Of a stretch of DNA of 64,000 bases, positions 1 to 8,547 are shown in pieces. Below the pieces are notes generated by a model. It was not told the origin of the DNA and ran no database searches. It saw only the letters and a program-made list of their open reading frames with translations. The DNA is from Bog-756 sp963756515 (GTDB lineage: Bacteria > Actinomycetota > Acidimicrobiia > Acidimicrobiales > RAAP-2): positions 434,001 to 498,000 of the forward strand of contig CAVWNV010000007.1 in NCBI GenBank assembly GCA_963756515.1. The letters run 5' to 3'. The position numbers and the translations under genes were made by a program. Every line of letters begins with the position of its first letter. Positions within the stretch are counted from its first letter, which is position 1.

Positions 1-1335
1 AAGGGACTCAGCTCACCCAAGCAGGCCCGTAACGGAAATCTGCTGGCGGCCGTGGCCGCGGCGGTGGCGGTGGGCATGACCTTCGCCTATCCCCAGGTGC
101 GGGCCCACAGCCTCAACCTGGTGCTGACGCTGGTGGCCATGGCCATCGGTGCGGCCGTGGCCGTGCCGGCGGCACGGCGGGTCAAGATGACGGCGATGCC
201 ACAGATGGTGGCCATCTTCAACGGGGTGGGCGGCGGCGCGGCGGCGCTGGTGTCCATCGTGGTGTTCCTCATCGAGGCTCCGGCCAAGCCGGCCACCTAC
301 CGCATCGCCGAGGTCCTCTTCGGCGTGCTGGTCGGGTGCGTGTCGTTCGCCGGCAGCGCCATCGCCTTCGCCAAACTGCAGGAGCTGATGACCGGTCGCC
401 CGGTCACCTATCCGGCCCAACAGGTGATCAACGCCGTCGTGGCCGTGGCCATCGTGGGGCTGGCCGTCGGCACCCTGGTCACCGGCAGCGTTCCCCTGCT
501 CGTGGCCACAGCCCTGCTCTCACTGGTGCTGGGTGTGATCTTCGTGCTTCCGATCGGCGGTGCGGACGTACCCGTGCTCATCTCCCTCCTCAACTCCTTC
601 ACCGGGTTGGCCGTGGCGGCGTCGGGGTTCACCCTCAACAACAATCTGCTCATCATCGCCGGCACGCTGGTGGGTGCGTCCGGGATCCTCCTGACCCGGA
701 TGATGTCCAAGGCCATGGGCCGGTCGTTGGCCAACGTGCTCTTCAGCGCCTTCGGCTCGGTGGTGACGGCCACCGGCGGCGCCGACGGCTCGGGCGAGAC
801 CCGGACGGTGAGGTCGGGCACGCCCGAGGACATCGGGGTGCTGTTGGCCTACGCCCGCAAAGTGGTCATCATCCCCGGTTACGGGTTGGCTGTGGCCCAG
901 GCCCAGCACACGGCCCGGGAGCTCGCCGACCTGTTGATGGAGCGAGGCGTCGAGGTCTTCTACGCCATCCACCCCGTGGCCGGGCGGATGCCGGGCCACA
1001 TGAACGTGCTCCTGGCCGAGGCCAACGTCCCCTACGACGAGCTCAAGGAGATGGACGAGGCCAACCCGGAGATGGCCACCGCCGATGTGGCCCTGGTGGT
1101 CGGGGCCAATGACACGGTCAACCCGGCAGCCAAGAACACACCCGGAAGCCCGATCTACGGGATGCCGATCATCAACGCCGACGAGGCGGAGAACATCGTG
1201 TTCCTCAAGCGGTCCATGCGCCCGGGCTTCGCCGGCATCGACAACGACCTGCTCTTCGACGACAAGACCACGTTGTTGTTCGGGGACGCCAAGGACACCC
1301 TGACCAAGCTGGTGGCCGCGGTCAAGGACGCGTAG
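1..1335 (+). CDS. pntB: NAD(P) transhydrogenase subunit beta (5' end cut by window)
   Basis: Membrane subunit of proton-translocating transhydrogenase, which passes hydride between NADH and NADP+ using the proton gradient. The frame is open from base 1 and the first residues, SSPKQARNGN, are typical of PntB after its first helix, so roughly the first 30-40 residues lie outside the window. The ATG at position 52 is internal. Hydrophobic helices fill about the first 250 residues. The C-terminal NADP(H)-binding domain shows GYGLAVAQAQ, HPVAGRMPGHMNVLLAEA and GANDTVNP, the family's nucleotide-binding signatures. pntA is presumably upstream. The gene ends 6 bp from the convergent PIN/TRAM gene. 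Confidence 0.95.
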   Translation, partial: KGLSSPKQARNGNLLAAVAAAVAVGMTFAYPQVRAHSLNLVLTLVAMAIGAAVAVPAARRVKMTAMPQMVAIFNGVGGGAAALVSIVVFLIEAPAKPATYRIAEVLFGVLVGCVSFAGSAIAFAKLQELMTGRPVTYPAQQVINAVVAVAIVGLAVGTLVTGSVPLLVATALLSLVLGVIFVLPIGGADVPVLISLLNSFTGLAVAASGFTLNNNLLIIAGTLVGASGILLTRMMSKAMGRSLANVLFSAFGSVVTATGGADGSGETRTVRSGTPEDIGVLLAYARKVVIIPGYGLAVAQAQHTARELADLLMERGVEVFYAIHPVAGRMPGHMNVLLAEANVPYDELKEMDEANPEMATADVALVVGANDTVNPAAKNTPGSPIYGMPIINADEAENIVFLKRSMRPGFAGIDNDLLFDDKTTLLFGDAKDTLTKLVAAVKDA

Positions 1336-1341
1336 GCGGAC

Positions 1342-2425
1342 TCAGGCCGGATCGCTGAGCTCTTCCGCCTCGGTGACGGTCGCGGCGCCGGTGGCCACCT
1401 TGGCGAAGACCATGACCCCCTGGCTGGTGGGTCGGGTCGAGAGGACCGTCACCCCCACGGTGCCCTGGTCCACCAGGTGGGTGGCATCGTTGACCACGAC
1501 CATGTCCCCATTGGGCAGATAGCCGATGGCTTGGCGGGGCTGACGTCCCTCCCGGATCAGCTCCACCTCGAGCCGCTCCCCGGGCAGATGGTCGGGGCTC
1601 AATCCGTGGGCCACCTCGCGGAAGTCGACGACCGAGACATCCCAGCGCGACGCCTCGTCGACGACGGCGCTCGAGCAGGTGCCGATGCGGAGGCCTACCC
1701 GCCGGGCCACGGTGAGCAGCTTGATGACCAGATCGTCCACCTCGGGGACCTCGTCCCTGGCCACGTGCACGGGGACGTTCATTTCCCGGAGGGCTTCGAT
1801 CGACTCCAGGCCCTTGCGGGCCCGACGTGAGCTGACCGGGTCGGGAGCTTCGGCCACCGATCGGATGTGATCGATGACGAATTGGGGGATGACCAGACCG
1901 CCGGGCAACAGCCCGCTGCGACCCAGCACCATCAGGTACCGGTCCATGATGGCCGAGCCGTCCACGAGCAGACGCGTGGCCCTGGGGTGGGGTGGGCTGC
2001 GGTGCGAGGATGCGAGTCAGGCCCGCGGCGGCGACGATCTGGCGACCCTTGACGGAACCCAGCCTCCACCCCAGCGTGGCCAGGACCCACGACACCACCG
2101 ACATCAGGAGGAGGGCGAAGCCCGAGCGGGCCAGCAGGAGGATGGGCAGCCCCACCACCAGGCCGAGCAGCATCCCGGTGGTGGAGATGATCGAGGCGGC
2201 GAAGATCTCCCCGGGGGGCGTGTTGCGGAACATGAAGACGCCACGGGTGAGGCCCCGATCGATCAGACGTCCGACCCCACCCCCCACCACGTAGCTGATG
2301 GCGGCACCCAGGAGCAGACCGACCACGGGGGCATGGGGTCCACCGACGGCGTGCCGGCCGATCTCGAATCCGGCCGCCGAGCCGGCCAGAACGAAGAGGA
2401 GGCGGAAGACCTCGACGAAGAGCAC
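1342..2425 (-). pseudogene. YacL-like PIN/TRAM membrane protein, broken by one frameshift
   Basis: The protein is split over two frames. The GTG start at 2425 opens an N-terminal half with about four membrane helices (to near position 2040). The second half, in another frame, carries a PIN nuclease domain (VDGSAIMD, with acidic residues further on) and a C-terminal TRAM domain (GERLEVELIREG). This is the YacL layout. Frame is lost near 1981-1990, in a run reading CCCACCCCACCCCAGG on the minus strand. Removing one base joins the halves as QATRLLVDGSAIMD. The PIN frame has a stop at 2017-2019 and no well-placed start, so the halves are not two independent genes. Total length (1084 bp) is one base over a multiple of three. 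Either an assembly error or a real lesion. Confidence 0.75.
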
Positions 2426-2655
2426 GAGCTACCGAACCGGTGGTGCGCTGTGGGAGGAGAACGGGTTCATGGTGACATCACGGGGTTTCGCCACGGAGCG
2501 ATGCCCGCCCCCCAAATTGTCGGAATCGGCGGGTAATTCTTTAGTGACGCGCCCTTGGATGTGCGTCCCTCATCGTCTAGGTTGTGATGGTCGGTTGTGA
2601 ATATCTCCTTGTGCATGGCGTAATAATGCGGAGAGTGTTAATCTAACCACTGACA

Positions 2656-4914
2656 GTGCGGTCATGCACGATGCCGGCAGAGTCGGCGTTCGCCTCTTCT
2701 CCCCCCGAGAACCCCATGAGACCACTCCGCCGTCCTCCGATCCCCGATGCGCGCGAAGACGGTCCTGTCATCGTCGGCGCCGTGGCCCTTCGCCCCACCG
2801 ACGGTGGGAGCCGGCCCGGCGCCGCCGGTGCACCGGGCGGTGGTCCGCCGTCCGACCGGGTGGATCTCCACGTCACTGACCTCGGACTGATCGTCGCCCC
2901 TGCCCCGGGTGCCTCCCTGGCCGTGCCGTCGTTGGTGCCGTGGTCGTCCGTGGTCTCGGTGGACGCGGTCGGGATGGCCCAGATGTCCGACGGGTCGTCG
3001 GGCCGGGTACTCGAGGTCGAGTCGGGCGATGGGCAGTGGTTGGGCGACAACCACCGGGCCCATTTCGCGCTGGCGTACGACGACGTCGCACTCTTCCTCA
3101 GCGCCGTCTCGGCCAGGACGGAGGGACCGCCGACGGGCCCGTCCGAGACACGTGGACCCCCTCGGTCCACGTGGGCGCCACTGGGCGCGGCGACAGCCCT
3201 GGTGGGAGGAGCATGGGCGGCCACGGCCGGTCGGGTGGCCCACCGGGGGAGCGGTGAGTCCCGCGACGGTGCGAGAAGGCGTTTCGGTCCGATCCTGGTG
3301 GGGCTCATGGCCCTGGTGCTGTTGGCCGGGAGCGCCCGCACCTTCGACCACTCCGCCAGCGGCGCGGCCGGCGATCCTCAAGCAGGACAGGGTCAGGACT
3401 CGGGCAACGGGGCCCAGGCGGCCCGGGTCCACACGACCACGAACCTTCCGGCCGCCACTTCGGTCCCGGAGCCGGCTCCCCCGTCGCTGGCCAGCTCGGC
3501 GCCCCTCCAGTCCCACGAGATCTTCGGCTACGCCCCGTACTGGACGTTGCCGCAGTCGTCGGGTTTCGACGTCAAAGACCTCACCACGCTGGCGTACTTC
3601 AGCGTGGACGCCAACGCCGACGGCACGCTGGACGAGAGCGGATCGGGATGGAACGGCTACGAGAGTCAGGACCTGGTCAACCTGGTGAACCGGTCCCATG
3701 CCGCCGGCGACCGGGTGGTGCTGACGGTCACCTGCTTCAGTCAGAGTTCGCTCAACGCCATCACCTCGGACCCGAACGCCGCCGCCCGGCTGTCGTCGGC
3801 GCTCATCGCCGCGGTGTCGGCCAAGAATCTCGACGGTGTGAACTTCGATTTCGAGGGCGAGGGGAGCGCTGACCGCAATGGGCTGACGGCGCTGCTCACC
3901 AGCGTGTCCAACTCCCTCCACGCCGCCAATCCCCACTGGCAGGTGACCATGGCCACCTACGCCAGTGCCGCCGCCGACAGCAGTGGCTTCTACGACGTGG
4001 CCGCGCTGGCCCCGGCGCTCGACGGCTTCTTCGTCATGGCCTACGACATGAACAGTCAGTCGACGCCTAGCCCCACCGCGCCGCTCTCGGGTGGGAGCTT
4101 CAACGACACCGAGGCGCTCCAGCAGTTCACCGCCGTCGTTCCGGCGTCGAAGGTCATCCTCGGTGTGCCGTACTACGGCTACGACTGGCCCACCACCGAC
4201 GGAACCAGTACCGCCCAGGCCACGGGAGGCGAGTCGCCACTGAGCTACAGCGTGATCGCGGCTTCGGGACACCCCACCTACTGGGACCCGACCACACAGA
4301 CCCCGTGGACCGCGTACCAGGTGGGCACCCAGTGGCACGAGACCTACTTCGACAACCCGACGTCCTTGGCCCTGAAGGCCCAGCTGGCCAACTCGTTCCA
4401 CATCGCCGGCCTGGGCATCTGGGCCCTGGGCATGGACGGGAACGATGCCGCAGACATGGCGGCGCTGCTCGGCAACGCCCCGCCGGCCAAGGACTACCAG
4501 ACCGGACCCACGGTGACCATCCCGCCGGGCACCGGGTTCACCACGACAGGCGTCTGGAACGGCGTCACCGTCGGCCTGTCGCCGGTGACGCCGCCGCCTT
4601 CCGACGGCACGGCCCAGTTCGTCGGCACGATCAGCGGCATCACCACCAACGCGCCGGCCCTGGCCTGTCTCCAGACCGGCCCGGCCATCAATGTCTGGAC
4701 CTTCTCCACCTGGCCGGGCCTCGACGTGGCCGTAGCCGTGCAGCCGGCCGACTGTGCCCAGGCCATGTTCACCTTCATTCCACCGGCACCCGCGGCGACC
4801 ACCACCACGACGACCCCCACCACGACCACGACCACCACGACCACCATGCCCCCCACGACGACGACCACCACCGACTCGACACCGACGTCCTCCACCACGT
4901 CCACCACCGGTTAA
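2656..4914 (+). CDS. Membrane-anchored GH18 family glycosidase with cytoplasmic N-domain and Thr-rich tail
   Basis: 752 residues from the GTG at 2656; ATGs at 2671 and 2716 are alternatives and none has a clear ribosome site. Residues 65-155 form a compact domain I do not recognise, perhaps PH-like. A single helix at about 211-228 follows, then a linker. A GH18 barrel spans about 288-620, with the catalytic motif DGVNFDFE at 393-400 (Glu400 as acid), FFVMAYDMN and VPYYGYDW. The resemblance is to YaaH/spore-lysin-type GH18 proteins that act on chitin or peptidoglycan-like glycans. A domain of about 90 residues and then a Thr/Pro tail (4797-4905) close the protein. Likely topology is inside N-terminus, outside glycosidase. 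Substrate unknown. Confidence 0.85.
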   Translation: MRSCTMPAESAFASSPPENPMRPLRRPPIPDAREDGPVIVGAVALRPTDGGSRPGAAGAPGGGPPSDRVDLHVTDLGLIVAPAPGASLAVPSLVPWSSVVSVDAVGMAQMSDGSSGRVLEVESGDGQWLGDNHRAHFALAYDDVALFLSAVSARTEGPPTGPSETRGPPRSTWAPLGAATALVGGAWAATAGRVAHRGSGESRDGARRRFGPILVGLMALVLLAGSARTFDHSASGAAGDPQAGQGQDSGNGAQAARVHTTTNLPAATSVPEPAPPSLASSAPLQSHEIFGYAPYWTLPQSSGFDVKDLTTLAYFSVDANADGTLDESGSGWNGYESQDLVNLVNRSHAAGDRVVLTVTCFSQSSLNAITSDPNAAARLSSALIAAVSAKNLDGVNFDFEGEGSADRNGLTALLTSVSNSLHAANPHWQVTMATYASAAADSSGFYDVAALAPALDGFFVMAYDMNSQSTPSPTAPLSGGSFNDTEALQQFTAVVPASKVILGVPYYGYDWPTTDGTSTAQATGGESPLSYSVIAASGHPTYWDPTTQTPWTAYQVGTQWHETYFDNPTSLALKAQLANSFHIAGLGIWALGMDGNDAADMAALLGNAPPAKDYQTGPTVTIPPGTGFTTTGVWNGVTVGLSPVTPPPSDGTAQFVGTISGITTNAPALACLQTGPAINVWTFSTWPGLDVAVAVQPADCAQAMFTFIPPAPAATTTTTTPTTTTTTTTTMPPTTTTTTDSTPTSSTTSTTG

Positions 4915-4999
4915 GACGGGGCCGTCTCGGCCTGGACTCCCCGGATCCCGTCGGGACGGCCGGCGTACCAGCCGGTCGGGGCTAATCTCATGGTCTCTC

Positions 5000-5072
5000 G
5001 GGGGTGTAGCTCAGCTGGTAGAGCGCTACGTTCGCAATGTAGAGGCCGAGGGTTCGAGTCCCTTCACCTCCA
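5000..5072 (+). tRNA. tRNA-Ala (anticodon CGC)
   Basis: A full cloverleaf can be drawn. The acceptor stem GGGGGTG pairs with CACCTCC and includes the G3-U70 wobble that defines alanine tRNAs. The anticodon stem CTACG/TGTAG holds the loop TTCGCAA with anticodon CGC at 5033-5035. The T arm is GAGGG-TTCGAGT-CCCTT. The discriminator A73 is at 5072. The next bases are CCG, so the CCA end is not encoded. Two small inverted repeats follow at 5078-5094 and about 5106-5118 and may help termination. Confidence 0.95.
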
Positions 5073-5294
5073 CCGATGTTGTAGGAAATACAACGGTCTC
5101 TCGGGAACGTTGTTCCTAGTCAAGTCCGGTAATTCATCGGCACTTCCCAACCGCGGAGGATCCGGGCGCTCGAATCCTCCCGTCGCGGTGCAAGGAAGCA
5201 TGAGGCACCTCTCGCGCCGGAAGCGGATGTCCACATTCCTCGCCGGACAGTGACCCGCGTCTCATTGGGTCGCCCAAGCTGTTGGCCTGATGGC

Positions 5295-6863
5295 CTACTT
5301 CCTAGGTGCCAAGAGGGGGAAGAACATGGCCAGGGCACTCCGCAACACCGTCAGGATCTGCTCCGGTGGTATGTCAGCCTTGGGGTCGTCTGGAATCCCT
5401 TCAAGCTTGATCTTGTTCAGCGCTGCGTAGCCTCGAAGTCCATCGAGCAAGTCCTTCCCCAAAGGAGCGACAACCTCTCCGAGCGCCAGGGCATCCAATG
5501 TGAACTTGGGCACCGGACGTGCTTTGGGAACTGGCCACGATTTCGGGTCTCGGGGCGTATCGAGTGTGAAGGCGTGAGAGAACGTCCGAGCAGAGGCGTC
5601 CCGTGCGGTGAACGCCTCTCCGAGGTCCCACTGCTCTCGAAGGGTTGCGATGAGCGATGTGTGTCGATGCTCCTCGTTGAATATGTCGCCCTCGGCCACC
5701 CACGGGGAGATGATCACGGCCGGGACCCGATAGCCCGAGCGGTCGAATGTGAAGCCATTCTCCCCGGCAGGTGCCTTCGGGTCGGGAGGCGGGACCGGGC
5801 CAGGCGGTACGTGGTCATAGGTGCCGCCTGGTTCGTCCCAGCCGACGAGCAGGGTCGTGTTCCAGACGTTGGAACCCGTCGAGGACTGCATCCCTCGGTA
5901 AGCGTCGTAGATGCGGCCAAGGAAAGCCTCGCCACCCAGGATCGATGATGGCGGGTCCACACTCGGGATCTCCATGCCATGCCCCAGTGCCCGCCCGGCG
6001 GCGGGGTGGTAGTCGCTGTGCCCGATGATCAAACAGGGCTCGATGAAGGAGAAGTCAGCCAGGTCACCGTTGGCTGCGTCCTCCTCGAACTGGGCGAATG
6101 GGACGAAGTGCGTGCCGAGCCGGTCCTTCAGGCGCTGGTAGTGGATGACGGCCGTTGCCGAGAACTGCATCGGCTCGGCGACGTAGACCTTCCAGGTCTT
6201 GCCGTGGTCCTCCAGACGATTGAATATTGTCTCGGCGTCATTGTCGGTCAACCACTTCTTCGCTGGACTGTTCACCGTCAGCCCTGACGAGGTGGCAGCC
6301 GTCCAGAAGGAACGGTTCATGAACGTCTGCGAGGGGACTTCGCAGAACCAGTGGTCGAAGACGCCGAATCCCCGGGCCAGTCCGTTCAATACCGGCACCT
6401 GCTCCGGGGTGAACCCGGTCATGATGTGGGCGTACTCTTCATAGGTGGGCTGGCGACCCATCTCGGCGGTGAACGTGCTGACGTAGTCGGTCACGAATCC
6501 GTCCATAGTCGGTGTCTGACCAGGCTCGGGAGCATTCCATGGAGCCGTTATGTCGTCGCCCAGCTTGAAACGATTCGCCTCGCTCAGGATGTTGTAGAGC
6601 TGGGTGTTGGTATGCGGGTACTCCTCACCCGAGTCAGGATTTGGGCTGTCCATGTCGGTGGCCACTGTGTAGGGGACCACCTTGCGGTCAGCGCCGTCCT
6701 CGGCCCACTCGGGGATGGGGTTCGAGAGGTCCTTGCCGATCACGCCGTCAAAGGTCTTGCCGTCGTCAGGTCCGTAGAGGTGGCCCAGCACATTGTCGAG
6801 CGACCGGTTCTCAAAGAGGACCACCACGATGTGATCCATGGCATGGCTGCGATCTGTGGGCAT
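5295..6863 (-). CDS. Phosphoesterase family protein (acid phosphatase / phospholipase C type)
   Basis: 522 residues from the ATG at 6863, chosen because AAGGA lies about 10 bases upstream; a GTG at 6947 would add 28 residues without a good ribosome site. The start MDHIVVVLFENRSLDNVLGH is the metal-binding N-terminus of the PF04185 phosphoesterase family (phospholipase C, acid phosphatase AcpA). The Glu-Asn of FENRS are the expected ligands. GYDxxP-type blocks near PGGTYDHVPPGP and RVPAVIISPWV also fit the family. I see no Tat or Sec signal, so it may be cytoplasmic or the N-terminus may be misjudged. The gene is isolated, between tRNA-Ala and a gene-poor stretch. Confidence 0.85.
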   Translation of the reverse strand: MPTDRSHAMDHIVVVLFENRSLDNVLGHLYGPDDGKTFDGVIGKDLSNPIPEWAEDGADRKVVPYTVATDMDSPNPDSGEEYPHTNTQLYNILSEANRFKLGDDITAPWNAPEPGQTPTMDGFVTDYVSTFTAEMGRQPTYEEYAHIMTGFTPEQVPVLNGLARGFGVFDHWFCEVPSQTFMNRSFWTAATSSGLTVNSPAKKWLTDNDAETIFNRLEDHGKTWKVYVAEPMQFSATAVIHYQRLKDRLGTHFVPFAQFEEDAANGDLADFSFIEPCLIIGHSDYHPAAGRALGHGMEIPSVDPPSSILGGEAFLGRIYDAYRGMQSSTGSNVWNTTLLVGWDEPGGTYDHVPPGPVPPPDPKAPAGENGFTFDRSGYRVPAVIISPWVAEGDIFNEEHRHTSLIATLREQWDLGEAFTARDASARTFSHAFTLDTPRDPKSWPVPKARPVPKFTLDALALGEVVAPLGKDLLDGLRGYAALNKIKLEGIPDDPKADIPPEQILTVLRSALAMFFPLLAPRK

Positions 6864-7110
6864 CTGGGCCGTCCTTCGAGAGGGAATCCGAGTGCCCACT
6901 ATCCCACCGGTGGGATCGCCCTGTTCCGATGGACCAGAGGCGGACACTTACCTGCAAGAACGTCCCACGTCGTGCGTCACCGGCGGATGGCTCAGCGCCC
7001 TCGCGAGCACTCACGGGGCTGAGCCTTCAGGTCTTGCCGAATCCTGCTATCTCGACCGCCGCTTCTGCCTCGGGTAGTCGCCGACACGCTCGACACCAGC
7101 GATACTCCGA

Positions 7111-7252
7111 CAGGGGTTCGAACATAGTCCCATCACTTTCCTGGCGACCCCATGGCGAGTCAATCGCAGCCCGAAATCCGCCGCTCGCCCAGCCCCAATC
7201 GCCACATAACCCCTGGTCAGAAGACCAAGCAGGGGTTCGAACATGGCCCCAT
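7111..7252. repeat. Pair of 23-bp direct repeats (7111-7133 and 7230-7252)
   Basis: The two copies share 21 of 23 positions, with core CAGGGGTTCGAACAT followed by A/G-G-T/C-CCCAT, and start 119 bp apart. No gene explains them. The GGTTCGAA core resembles a tRNA T-loop, but no tRNA can be folded around either copy. Confidence 0.6.
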
Positions 7253-7267
7253 AACCTCCAGCAAAAG

Positions 7268-7295
7268 TGCGACTGTCGAACCATCGACAGTCGCA
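7268..7295 (-). terminator. Perfect 12-bp hairpin, possible terminator
   Basis: TGCGACTGTCGA and its exact reverse complement are separated by ACCA. On the minus strand the stem is followed by CTTTTGC, a short T run. It lies about 290 bp downstream of the minus-strand MerR gene and could end that transcript. It could equally be a protein-binding palindrome. Confidence 0.45.
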
Positions 7296-7379
7296 ATGAC
7301 GGGTCCGGTTCTTAGCCGGCCTCGTCTGGTGGCTCCCGATGTAGGCAGTTGGCCAGGCGGAGAGGCCGTCTGGATTGAT

Positions 7380-7487
7380 TCCAAGATTGCTGTCCGATGT
7401 GCGGAGGAGAATCGAATGGCTGACGATGCCAATTTCGTTGATGGCGTCACGATTCCAGTCGACGGGGGCCGAGTCGCACACCGATGA
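7380..7487 (+). pseudogene. C-terminal scrap of a short-chain dehydrogenase
   Basis: The last 20 or so codons before the stop read ADDANFVDGVTIPVDGG and then RVAHR. This is the usual C-terminus of SDR enzymes of the beta-hydroxybutyrate/3-oxoacyl reductase type (SDDAxFVTGxxxPVDGG). Nothing upstream in this frame resembles the rest of the enzyme, so only the tail survives. An N-terminal SDR scrap on the same strand lies 1.35 kb downstream, beyond merR and hsp20. Confidence 0.6.
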
Positions 7488-7582
7488 CATATGGCTGAGG
7501 CATTGGTGCCGTTGACAGACAGTTGATAAACGCCCCGCTCCCAGCAATCGGGGGCATTACGTCTGACAATCCGGTATCTGGC

Positions 7583-7975
7583 TCAGTCCGAACCCCTGCT
7601 GACGCCTCCAGCGACGGGGAGGTGCGGTGCGGACGCTCGTTGGCGGGTCTGATCGAGTTGGGTTTGTAGTTCTTGGTTGACGGCCTGGAGAGCCAAGACG
7701 GCAGCGATGCCAGCCAGATTGAGGCCGTCGTCAAGAAGCCGGCCGATCTGTCGGAGCCGGACGAGGTCATCGTCGCTGTAGCGACGAGTGCCACCTTGGC
7801 TGCGGGCGGGATTGATCAGGCCCCGGGTCTCGTAGAGCCGGAGGTTCTGTGGAGCGCTCCCCACCAGCTCGGCTGCGACGGAAATTCCGTACAGACCCCG
7901 GGTCGGGTCGGGACGCTCATCCTGCCCTGGTGATCGGCTCTTGGGAATTTCGTCAAAACCCCTTGCACCAGACAT
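7583..7975 (-). CDS. MerR-family regulator, HspR-like, divergent from hsp20
   Basis: 130 residues. A MerR winged-helix domain spans about residues 27-95: GLYGISVAAELVGSAPQNLR, then LRLYETRGLINPARSQGGTRRYSDDDLVRL. A helical, Gln-rich dimerisation tail follows (VNQELQTQL). HspR proteins have this architecture and repress heat-shock genes. The gene is divergent from hsp20, with 89 bp between the two and a 22-bp palindrome in the gap, so autoregulation plus control of hsp20 is the simplest reading. No copy of the classical HAIR element (CTTGAGT-N7-ACTCAAG) is present, so this may be an HspR relative with another operator. Confidence 0.85.
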   Translation of the reverse strand: MSGARGFDEIPKSRSPGQDERPDPTRGLYGISVAAELVGSAPQNLRLYETRGLINPARSQGGTRRYSDDDLVRLRQIGRLLDDGLNLAGIAAVLALQAVNQELQTQLDQTRQRASAPHLPVAGGVSRGSD

Positions 7976-7994
7976 GGTTATCAGGATATAACAA

Positions 7995-8016
7995 ATCTGT
8001 AGTAGCTACCATAGAT
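7995..8016. promoter_or_regulatory. 22-bp imperfect palindrome between merR and hsp20
   Basis: The sequence has the form ATCTnTnGTAGCTACnAnAGAT, centred between 8005 and 8006. It lies 20 bp upstream of the merR start and about 49 bp upstream of the hsp20 start, the usual place for a MerR-family operator over divergent promoters. The surrounding stretch is A/T-richer than the rest of the region. Confidence 0.6.
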
Positions 8017-8064
8017 CCGGAGGCGCAGAAAGGACGCCTCTGGCCGAAACAAGGAGGGTGCATC

Positions 8065-8541
8065 ATGCTTGTTCGTTCCGATCCATTCCGCCAGTTCGAC
8101 CGGTTGGCCGAGCAAGTCTTCGGAACCGCTGCCCGTCCGGCGGCCATGCCCATGGATGCCTGGCGTGACGGTAACGAATTCGTGGTCGAGTTCGACCTGC
8201 CGGGAATCGACCCGGCCAGCATCGATCTCGATGTGGAGCGAAATGTGCTGACCGTCCGGGCCGAGCGTCGGACCGCAACCGGGCCTGAGGTCGAGTTGGT
8301 GGCCTCGGAGCGTCCGAGAGGCGTGTTCAGCCGACAGGTCATTCTTGGAGACGCACTCGACACCGGAGGGATCACCGCTGGGTACAACAGCGGTGTGCTC
8401 CGACTCACGATCCCGGTGGCGGAGCAAGCTAAGCCTCGCAAGATCATCGTGTCCAGCGATGAACAGGCCGCCGTGTCTCCCACCGGAGACTCCCAGGTCA
8501 TCTCCGCCACCGCTGAGGACCGCCAGTCCGTCCCTGTGTGA
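8065..8541 (+). CDS. Hsp20 / alpha-crystallin family small heat-shock protein
   Basis: 158-residue ATP-independent holdase chaperone. The ATG at 8065 follows AAGGAGG (8051-8057), so the longer upstream reading is rejected. The alpha-crystallin domain starts at about residue 30 (MDAWRDGNEFVVEFDLPGID), continues through DLDVERNVLTVRAERR, and ends with the conserved GVLRLTIPVAEQAKPRKI. The N-terminal MLVRSDPFRQFDRLAEQVFG is typical of actinobacterial Hsp18/Hsp20. It is divergent from a MerR/HspR-like regulator. In mycobacteria an Hsp20 (HspX) belongs to the DosR dormancy regulon, but I find no DosR-type box here. Confidence 0.93.
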   Translation: MLVRSDPFRQFDRLAEQVFGTAARPAAMPMDAWRDGNEFVVEFDLPGIDPASIDLDVERNVLTVRAERRTATGPEVELVASERPRGVFSRQVILGDALDTGGITAGYNSGVLRLTIPVAEQAKPRKIIVSSDEQAAVSPTGDSQVISATAEDRQSVPV

Positions 8542-8547
8542 CCTGTC

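Larger units (their letters stand above)
6864..7582. other. Gene-poor 0.7 kb stretch with repeat, hairpin and SDR scrap
   Basis: No convincing intact gene. Several overlapping ORFs on both strands have no recognisable domain. It holds a pair of 23-bp direct repeats, a perfect hairpin and a scrap of a dehydrogenase gene, each listed separately. It looks like a graveyard of older insertions. Confidence 0.5.

Noticed and set aside
1981..1999. Programmed frameshift in the YacL-like gene
   Set aside because: No canonical slippery heptamer or downstream pseudoknot is evident, and many similar single-base breaks occur elsewhere in the window, so error is simpler. Kept only as a low-priority possibility.
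2662..4401. 579-codon minus-strand ORF opposite the GH18 gene
   Set aside because: Arg/Gly/Val-rich antisense shadow of a high-G+C gene, no family features. The same applies to other long ORFs opposite arcA, GH65, ackA and the GT39 gene.
7976..8064. HAIR element for HspR in the merR-hsp20 gap
   Set aside because: No CTTGAGT-N7-ACTCAAG-like sequence is present on either strand; only the unrelated 22-bp palindrome.
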